A DNA stretch of 64,000 nt from the NCBI GenBank assembly GCA_035772735.1, contig JASDFA010000016.1, forward strand, positions 152,904,501 through 152,968,500, given 5' to 3'. This document shows positions 56,808 to 64,000 of this stretch, in pieces. The notes under the pieces were generated by a model that saw only the letters and a program-made list of their open reading frames with translations, did no database searches and was not told the origin of the DNA. Made by a program: the position numbers and the translations under genes. Numbering within the stretch: position 1 is the first letter of the stretch; each line of letters starts with the position of its first letter. Origin of the DNA: Datura wrightii (Eukaryota > Streptophyta > Magnoliopsida > Solanales > Solanaceae).

Positions 56808-58221
56808 TGTTCGCGCTGTTCGCAACTACACGCAAGTGCACGTGGTCGAACAAGTAGTAAAATTGCTAGAGTAGCCAAGTATCGATCCCACAGGGACTGG
56901 AACAAGGTAATAATCGAATCAAGCGTTAATAAACTCTAACTCTAATAATGCAGACAACAGTTTCAAGAAGATTTTTGGGAGTTTGTTTCCTAATTTATAC
57001 TAGTCTAAAACAAATATACAATTTGAGTCTGAACTATAGTAATGAGCATGCTGAGGCTAAAACGAACATGCAGGGAAGCAATTTATTGATACAAATTGGT
57101 TAATCTTTCCTCCGGGTTGCTAGTGAAGAATTATTGCCTATGGATTAAAACTCTCGTATTTAACCTAACTTAAGAATCATGAACCTTCCACCTACATTTC
57201 TGTGATAAGAAGAAATTCATGTTCTAGCCATACGAAACCGATTCCTTAATTAACTAATATGACTTTCAGATATATCTCTATTATGTAGGTAAATCAACTC
57301 TCAATTTTCCCAAACCAAGAAGAGATCATATCCTATTAATTCACAACTTTTCAATTTGTCTCTCTTTCGAGCGCAAACCGGTTTTTTTAGATATACGTTA
57401 ATATTGGCCACACATTAATGCAATAAGAACAAGAATTAATAAAACAACCATGGAAGAAAAGATGAAAAACCAAGATGATCAATAATTACATTCCACTACA
57501 AATGTTCTTAACCTCAGCCAAGAAGTGAATTTAGCTACTCATTTGTGGATTAAACATCATTAAATGAGTGTTAATCATACAAAAAATTGAAATAAAGAAG
57601 AAAGAGATAGAGAAGAACCCTAAGAATTTCGTCCCCTCAACTGCCTGTAACCCACGTTCCTTCTCAACCAAGTCAGTATAATTAAAAATAAACCTAAGTG
57701 TGTTATTTATACTAGTGGGAATTTTTTCCGGAATAACAAGCAACGTGTCACAGAGTGCATCACAGAGCACTGCCTCCGTGACACGCCACAAACGCTGACC
57801 CTCACTGGAATCCGGTCCTCCAGTTAATTATGCCCAACGTGCCACGGTGTGCAATGCGGGGCTTGGCCAACGTGCCACGGCCCCAACGCGGACCTTCACT
57901 GGAACTTGGCCTATTTTCATCATCCGGGGCAGAATGCATCGGCGATGGCAGCGTGACACGGCTCCATCACGGAGCCCCTTAGTTTGCTGCATAACCTGGG
58001 CCATTTCCACTGCTCGCTTCCAAGTCTATTCCCGATTTCTCCCAACATGCATCTTAGCTTCCTAAAATCCATTTTTCCTACAAAACAACACTAACCATGT
58101 TGGTTAGTATAAATTCACATTTTAACTACAAATCACATGAGAATGTACAATTATCAATGTATAAACAAGACGAAATGAAGCATTTGAGTATCACTTGGGC
58201 ATATAATTCTGCCTAAGATCA
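56808..58221 (-). repeat. 5' LTR of Ath-5
   Basis: It is 1414 bp, with the same ends as the 3' LTR (last bases GCGCGAACA) and one change in the first inner block (CTTAGGCAG). TATA is at 57704-57711 and the hairpin block at about 57740-57975. It is followed by gagac at 58222-58226, the right target duplication. Confidence 0.92.
57704..57711 (-). promoter_or_regulatory. TATA box of Ath-5 5' LTR
   Basis: TATAAATA on the minus strand, with ACACACTTAGG downstream. The element's own RNA would start here. Confidence 0.72.
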
Positions 58222-58226
58222 GAGAC

Positions 58227-58720
58227 CCTGAGAAATGCCCAATAGTCAACCTTGAATTCCAAATCTCAACGCTGCACCTCAGAATAAGACTTCTGGTGGC
58301 TCTGGGCTGTTAACAAGCGCTCTCTAATGAGTTTGATCTTCTCTTCTAACTAGTGAATCATATTAGGTCCTACTAACCCTAACTCCCCTACTTTAAATCA
58401 CCCGATAGGGGATCTGCATTTTCACCCGTACAAGGCCTCATAAGATAACTGTTATTGTATGAAAATTCGATATGGGGGTAAATGTTCATCTCAACTTCCT
58501 CCGAAATCTAACACACATGCCCGCAACATATCCTCAAGCGTCTGAATCATGCGTTCTGTCTAACTGTTTGTCTAAAGATGAAATGATCTACTTAGATTGA
58601 CATGCGTTCCCAGTCTATTCTGGCAGCTTCCCAAATCTGGTTGTGAGTCGTGCCTCTCTGTCATAATTTATTAGATGCTTGGGCCTCACGCAACCTAACT
58701 ACTACTTCTTCCCTCTTCCC
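58227..58720 (-). pseudogene. pol: Integrase core remnant of Tek-2, right part
   Basis: On the minus strand the frame around 58595-58490 reads TERMIQTLEDMLRACVLDFG. Upstream (58720-58600) lie degenerate matches to the RFWES...LG.H region that precedes it in chromoviruses. Stops occur in every segment. It is the integrase core separated from its C-terminus (45441-45630) by Ath-5; the two halves meet at gagac. Confidence 0.75.
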
Positions 58721-59880
58721 ATGCCATCAGTAGGTCTCTCTTTATGACCTGATGTATTTTCATTAACCTCTGGGTGGAGGGAGTAACAAACATGGTGCAC
58801 CTTGGCCATAGTCTGCTAATAAAGTCCTATCACCTTAGAATACGGAGGCGACCTCTAGGTCTCATGACTTCATCCTTTGTTATCTTAAGGCCAATAACTT
58901 TTTATAGTGCCTTGTCTCTTGGTTGTACTAGGTTAAAATCTTTGTGTCACCACTCCTTTACCTCCACATCTGGTGGTGATAATACAACATTCTAGGTTAC
59001 AACCTCACTATCTCTTAACTGTCATCCCGATGCTTATTTCTCGACATTTAGCGGTGGTCTCATGCTCTGTCAATCTAATTCAACCTAGAGGTGATTTTAT
59101 TTCCCTCCAGTATAAATACTTGTGCTTCCCTCCTTACTCCTAGAGGCTGAGATCTGGGGTTTGTGCCTTTTGCCTCGTACTGTCAAAGATATTACTAACC
59201 AAGTCTACCGACCTGTATCCTCCTGACCTGTACTCGGGCCCATTTTGTTCATATGATCTCTCTATCCTTCGACATAACAAACTAGGGCCATAACCATTAT
59301 CTTGCAGGTGTGCCCTACATTCATTCACACACTGCGGCAAAATTGACCTATTTCTGACCTCAACTTTACTATTACTGAGGGCTTATTGCTTATGGACTCT
59401 CCCACGTGCACCTAACTGCTGCTGCAACCTTATTCGCCCTCTTGATTTACTATTTTAAGGGTCTAGATAACTTTGTAAACACTTAGGGTCTCAACCATTC
59501 TCTAATCCTTCTCGGAAGCAACAATTCTAGCCCTCCTTTATTATTCATTCTGGACAATATGGCGTTGACACTTGCACTTTCTGTTGTACTTGCACGATTC
59601 TTCATGTATTTCAAGTAATTCAACATTAATAGTTTCCCCTGCCTAATTCTTAACGTCTACTAAGTGAGCCAACGCATATATATATATCTACTATACTTCC
59701 TAACCTACCACTCCAAGGCTGCAGAGAGAACTAGGGACAATGCTGGAATATCTATCACCATACAGAGTTCCTGGTGCCCCGAGAGGATGACGGGAGAAAT
59801 TTAAAAGACATCTTCTGCCCTTAGGTTGATTGTCCCCCAACCGTGGAACCTCACTAGCACTTCCTCCTTCTGCTGTAGTT
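58721..59880 (-). other. Decayed internal DNA of Tek-2
   Basis: I see no credible ORF and no recognisable RT, protease or gag motif over 1.16 kb. Normal gag-RT coding DNA would need over 3 kb, so much has been deleted. An (AT)7 run lies at about 59673-59686. Confidence 0.55.
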
Positions 59881-60130
59881 ATTTTGCGGCTGGATGGAGT
59901 CTATCTTACATCACATATTATGCTCGACAGATATATCAATGAAAGCTTAGGGACTTAACCCTGTACAACTCGGCTCTATAGCACGATCTGCAAAGAAGGA
60001 AGGGTAACCATACTATCATGCCTCGTAGCCTCCTGCTTATAGGATATGGTTCACAACACATTTATAAACAAGACTCTACCAGACACGGCTTGCAGACTCC
60101 CTAGTATATGACTTTCTCTAATACTAAGTT
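59881..60130 (-). other. 5' leader and decayed PBS of Tek-2
   Basis: The minus strand after the LTR reads aacttagtattagagaaag, a worn version of the tRNA-iMet PBS (60113-60128). It is followed by the 'tagagtcttgtttataaatg' and 'agcaggaggctacga' blocks characteristic of Tekay-type leaders. Confidence 0.75.
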
Positions 60131-63100
60131 TGTCACACCCTACCTTGGGAGGCACGACTGGAACCTAATGCCATACTGGAATCTAAGCTGACCTAGCTGG
60201 GCACAGGCACCTCTGGAGCCTACCCATGACTCAAACTCAAGGAAACAAATTGCTTTACCTCGACTGGAATCACAGCCTCAGGCCAACAAGGCCAAGAGTA
60301 AAAGAAACCTGCTAGCCAACAATATCATAGTAAAGGGATCCTATGTGGGCCGATAAGACTACCATGTTGTCTAATTATAACATAAGTAAAAACAGGTAGT
60401 TACACTGGGCCCCACATGGCCAACACATAAAATAATACATACATAGGCCCCACAAGGCCAACAACTACCAACTAATTGACGACTGTAGTCTCCAAGACTC
60501 TAAGAATACAAATAGTGGTCGGGATAGGGCCCCGGCCTACCTAAATACTATACAAACAAAAGGTGGTAATCTTCTATAACTTAGCAACTCTGAATGAAAG
60601 GAGCTAGCCAATGTGCTGACTCTGAATGGCTCCTTGGAGATCTCACAACCTGTCTGTCTAAACCTGCAGGCAAATAATGGAGCACCCCATAGTTGGGCAT
60701 CATTACAATATGTACCAAATATGTAAGGCAGTAAATGAGCTGAATGAAAGCTGTTAAAGACTGAAAGTAAGTAGAAGGAAGGGGCATAAATTAACCTAGA
60801 AGTTTGCTTATTCATAACCTACATCTAGTAAAACACTACACGTATATGAGCTAAGACTGTATAATCATATATTCTTAAGCTATAGCTAGCAGACAAGAAT
60901 GCAAACAAGAACCTACTCTGGCCCCCATAAGCCTGGAAGGTACAATCAACAAAGAATAACCCCCTCAGGCCCCCATAATCCCTAGAGAGCACACTTAAAT
61001 CTATATTCCCCTAACCTGGTTTCTATGACTCTACTTGTGCTATAGCAACCTGCTGGTCCCCTAAGTCTGTAGTTGAGCCCACTCAGCTTATGATTTGTAG
61101 CTGTGTCTGAGTTTGGTGGACTCCTGATAACTACACCCTGGGCACCAAGCTCGATGAGAGTGTGATCTAGATACGGCATAAAGATAATAGTCCAGCCATG
61201 GAATGGACTATAATATGGACCTTGGCCTCTGCATCATCCCTTGGAATGACATATCGCTCGTTGGAGCAATGTCATATAGCCCCTGGGTGGCGACGACATA
61301 ACTGGTAACCCTGGGGTGGTCATAGAAGGCTCCTAGGTGAGGGCAACCCCAACTGATGTGCTATACTGAAGTCTCAATGTAGTTACTCAAAAGGAATATC
61401 TAGCCTTCTAGGCCTAACACGGTCGCTTCTTTCCTCTAGAATAATCTGTATGGTTGCTAGAAGGCACACCCCGTGTACCTATATCTGGTCAGAGGATCCT
61501 GATAGTGATCATAATCTCTAACGGTCTAGACCGGATAGGGTAAGCTCTCCAGTGGCCTAACAATACTCTGAATGTCCTTCTCGAAAAACTATAACTCCTA
61601 AGCAGTTGTAGGGTCATAGAAGACAAATTACTTAGTTCCTTTGCTTAGAACGCTGTAGGACTACTACTAACCGAGCATGCTTTTGAGCGGTCAGTCCCTA
61701 CTCCTCCACAGATAGCCTATTGAAATTCTTAGTCGGAGGGTAATATTGTGCTAACATGGTTCTAGTCTTTTATACCTTAACTAGGTCTGTTCAGATCTTA
61801 TATGACTGTTCTAGACGATTCCTAACCTTGTAGGTAAGTTTACATGGACTTAGCCACTCACAACAACCTGTACCTGAGCATCTTATAGGAGCAGGCTGGG
61901 ATGTTGGCCTCGTCTCTATCTGCTATAAGGTCCCCTTCCTTAGGGTACCCATGGGTCTATTTCACCTGAACGACTGGGATGGCTTCCTGAGCGACCTGTA
62001 TGATGAATACTAAGGTAACTGGAACCGACAGTCACTGATAGTAGCTAACTAGATGGAAGGCTGTCACTCAGTTCACTAGACAACCCTAGTGCCACTTACT
62101 CTAAAGTATGTCCATCCTATCTAAATTTCTGGCCTTAGGGTATGGAGGTACGCCAACGGCTCCTGGGTGTGCTTCACTGATAGTACAGGCGCCAAACTAG
62201 TAGTTATATTGCCTAGCTATGCTTATGCTGTTCAAATTACTAACTCAGGCCCAATTACTATCCACGAGCTTCTAAGGTCTAGGCCTGACAACGAAACATC
62301 AAATTCTACTAACACAATGAACCGAAGAATAGAGGAGTTCCTACAATGCTTCTAGAGTGTGTCACACTTAACATGTTCTTTCCCCGATGAGGGATACTAC
62401 AATATAATCTTTATACATTTTCTAGCAGCTAACCACAATATATGTAATCATAATCTACTGATAGCAGCTAATCACAACACATCTGATCCGTATACACTAG
62501 CAACAGCTAATTACAACATATAGGATTATTATCTACGTTCGAGACATAGTTCATATCATTGTATGACAAAAATAACTTGCCAAAGGAATAAGCCTAGACA
62601 TACCTCAATCGCTAACTTTTGTTCAGCTGGCGAGTTTCATCTTGCAATCGACGATTCCCTCCAACTGTAACCTTTATGCCGAGAGAATAGGGCTAATTTC
62701 AATACTAAATTCAATAAAAAGTGATAACTTTATTAATAATAAAAATTAAAATCCAACTCCGTATAACTCGGTCGAAGACCTATAATTTCTTGAGAGTTCA
62801 GAAGGGAAAAGTGCTTACCTAATGCCTGTGGCCGAGACGGAATCAATTTGGAACAATTCTGACAACTTTAACTCAACAGTGTTTCGTTTGCCGAGCCAAT
62901 TTTCGAGAAATGACTCTGTAGTAGTGCTTCCCATAGGCCTAGGACTCATTACCCGAAGTTAATTTGAGATTAGACGGCATTTGGTTGCGTAATCAGATGA
63001 AAAAAAATTGATATTTGTGTGAGACCTTAGTCCCTGGCCGTGAAGATCATTTGTAAAATGATTCAAATGAGAGAGAAGTATTTATATATATTTAGGGTGG

Positions 63101-63349
63101 TGGCAGGGGGGAGCCCCGCAACCCCCAAAGCGCCGAGGCAGCCTCACATCATGCCTCTCATCGCACCCCTATGCCTGGCGAACCGTTCTGGCTGGTGCAC
63201 TTTCGGATGGCGCGTTGTGATGGTACCTTGTGGCGTAGCCTCGCCCGACCCTTCTTCCTAGGCTTTTTCCACACGCTTTTAAGCTCTTTTTACTCATCAC
63301 AAATCTAGGCGTACGCCTACTAACAATTGATATTTCACGGGGTGTAACA
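60131..63349 (-). repeat. 5' LTR of Tek-2
   Basis: It is 3219 bp. The minus strand runs from TGTTACACCCCGTG to GGTGTGACA. It is paired with 41703-44925. TATA is at 63078-63090. It is followed by agtat at 63350-63354. The 92-codon frame at 60537-60815 matches the frame at 42109 only because the LTRs are homologous. Confidence 0.87.
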
Positions 63350-63354
63350 AGTAT

Positions 63355-63791
63355 GGAACTGAATAGAGTATTAAGGAGGAATTTAGTACCTCATGCTGAA
63401 GTTGAGCTAGAAGGAAACAGGTGAGGGTATTTAGCCATCATGTCCGCTTTGCTTCCCATGTAGTTCCCTCAACTAGCTAGTTCCTTCATAAAACCTTTAC
63501 TGTGGCGATCTCCTTATTTCTCAGCTTATGAACCTGATGGTCTAGGATCTAAAATGGAACTTCTTAATAAGAGAGACTGCCCTTTATCCCAACAATCTCT
63601 AGAGGCGACACTGATGTCGAGTCACAAGATGCATTTCTTCAATAAGGATACATTAAAGACTGGGTGCACCAATGCTAACTACACAGGCAACTCCAGCTCG
63701 TAAGCCACATTACCAATGCATCTCGGGATTCTGTAAGAGCCAATATATCTGGGATGGAGCTTTTCTTTCTTCCCGTATCTCATCACCCCTT
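63355..63791 (-). pseudogene. pol: Chromodomain and integrase C-terminus of Tek-3
   Basis: On the minus strand from 63791 I read KGVMRYGKKEKLHPRY and, before 63679, VAYELELP, the integrase C-terminal module. Further on (about 63580-63430) is a chromodomain with LDHQVHKLRNKEIATVKVL and TTWEAKR, interrupted by at least three stops. It is equivalent to the Tek-2 chromodomain but without the small LTR-like insert. The module is cut at 63791 by LTR-L. Confidence 0.8.
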
Positions 63792-64000
63792 TGTTATACC
63801 CCAAGAGCCCAAGGATCAAACTCGGGAGTTCAAATGGGGAAAAATGAAATTTTTGCACCAGGTCACAGAATAAGTCATTCTGTGAACCGTGAGGATGGAC
63901 CACGAGTCATTGGGTGACTCATGGTGAGGGCCTGGGGCCATGTTTTGGAGATGGAAATTAAATTCACCACGGGCATGACCATAAGTCGTGGTCAGTCCTC
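63792..64000 (+). repeat. LTR-L: start of a Tekay-like LTR (runs off the window)
   Basis: TGTTATACCCCAAGAGCCCA is close to the LTR-D start (12689). ACGASTCGT-type dyads appear again near 63895 and 63985. The left flank ccctt (63787-63791) is the expected target duplication. The plus orientation is opposite to the host Tek-3. Confidence 0.8.

Larger units (their letters stand above)
45636..58221 (-). mobile_element. Ath-5: full-length Athila-like element with env-like ORF
   Basis: It is 12.59 kb on the minus strand: 5' LTR (56808-58221), PBS (56784-56801), gag-protease in one frame (54349-56676), RT-RNase H (52665-54098), integrase (about 51480-52526), an internal hairpin block and intron-like leader (50106-51090), env-like ORF (48881-50100), 3' leader and 3' LTR (45636-47048). 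The target duplication gagac is perfect. Several stops and at least two frame changes make it non-autonomous, but every module is present. Confidence 0.93.
41703..63349 (-). mobile_element. Tek-2: Tekay-like chromovirus with two 3.2-kb LTRs
   Basis: The 3' LTR (41703-44925), purine tract (44926-44940), chromodomain (45222-45400), integrase pieces (45441-45630 and about 58340-58720), leader (59880-60112), PBS (60113-60128) and 5' LTR (60131-63349) are in order on the minus strand. A perfect target duplication agtat flanks it (41698-41702, 63350-63354). Gag, protease and RT are unrecognisable or deleted. Ath-5 is inserted in the integrase C-terminus. Confidence 0.87.
39206..63791 (-). mobile_element. 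Tek-3: Tekay-like chromovirus, split by Tek-2 and cut by another LTR
   Basis: The 3' LTR (39206-41507), polypurine tract (41508-41523) and 195 bp of 3' leader lie left of Tek-2. The chromodomain and integrase C-terminus lie right of it (63355-63791). At 63791 integrase is interrupted by LTR-L, so the rest of Tek-3 is outside the window. The left flank ataga (39201-39205) is the expected target duplication. Confidence 0.82.

Noticed and set aside
63679..63903. 74-codon minus-strand frame that looks like a distinct protein
   Set aside because: It is a chimera: the N-terminal half is LTR-L read backwards and the C-terminal half is Tek-3 integrase.
1..64000. Host genes, tRNA or rRNA genes, Helitrons, LINEs or DNA transposons
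   Set aside because: I looked on both strands and found no convincing candidate; almost all DNA is accounted for by gypsy elements, except 35911-39205, which I could not fully assign.

Overview
The window is a stretch of plant heterochromatin made almost entirely of nested Ty3/gypsy LTR retrotransposons. I found no convincing host gene, tRNA, rRNA or CRISPR array. Two lineages dominate. The first is Athila-like ('Ath' here): LTRs of 1.4-1.6 kb beginning TGATCTTGGGC and ending AACA, a PBS matching tRNA-Asp usage (TGGCGCCGTTGCCGGGGA), gag-pro-RT-RNaseH-INT order, an extra ORF 3' of integrase, and a 1.8 kb 3' leader. The second is Tekay/Del-like chromoviruses ('Tek' here): LTRs of 2.3-3.2 kb beginning TGTAACACC or TGTTACACC and ending TGACA, a PBS like initiator tRNA-Met, a gag with two zinc knuckles, and a chromodomain after integrase. 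The TE types and LTR style suggest a large-genome eudicot. Solanaceae, perhaps pepper-like, is my guess from memory and is not proven by the sequence.

Layout, left to right. 1-3027: 5' end of Ath-1 (minus), whose gag frame is fully open and runs off the window; it cuts the env-like ORF of an older plus-strand element. 3028-5990: env-like pseudogene and 3' leader of Ath-2. 5991-7399: one LTR that serves as both the 3' LTR of Ath-2 and the 5' LTR of Ath-3. 7400-11785: decayed gag-pro-RT-RNaseH of Ath-3, cut at the start of integrase. 11786-35910: a Russian-doll block. An LTR fragment (11786-12688 and 35827-35910) is split by a solo LTR (12689-35821, TSD atgtc). That LTR is split by the Tek-1 composite (14853-35646), whose 3' LTR is split by Ath-4 (26672-34444), a gag-pro derivative lacking RT and integrase. 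Tek-1 also holds a tandem LTR-gag-LTR arrangement. 35925-39205: an unassigned LTR-like segment and an AT-rich stretch with tandem repeats and a CA microsatellite. 39206-64000: a second doll on the minus strand. Tek-3 (3' LTR 39206-41507, integrase/chromodomain at 63355-63791) is split by Tek-2 (41703-63349, TSD agtat), which is split by Ath-5 (45636-58221, TSD gagac). Tek-3 integrase is also cut by an LTR starting at 63792.

Ath-5 is the most complete element (12.6 kb, both LTRs, PBS, all domains, env-like ORF) but carries scattered stops and frameshifts. None of the complete elements looks autonomous; Ath-1 may be, but only its 5' end is visible.

The most interesting signals lie inside the Athila-like elements. 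(1) A hairpin cassette typical of the U3 promoter region is repeated inside Ath-5 between integrase and the env-like ORF. It is followed by a leader with a good GTATG donor, a 660-bp intron-like stretch and an AG acceptor five bases before the env-like ATG, which looks like an internal transcription unit. (2) The gag frame is conserved for about 55 codons upstream of its first ATG, starting at a CTG just after an in-frame TGA, suggesting non-AUG initiation. (3) Two independent cases of elements sharing one LTR record recombination between LTRs.
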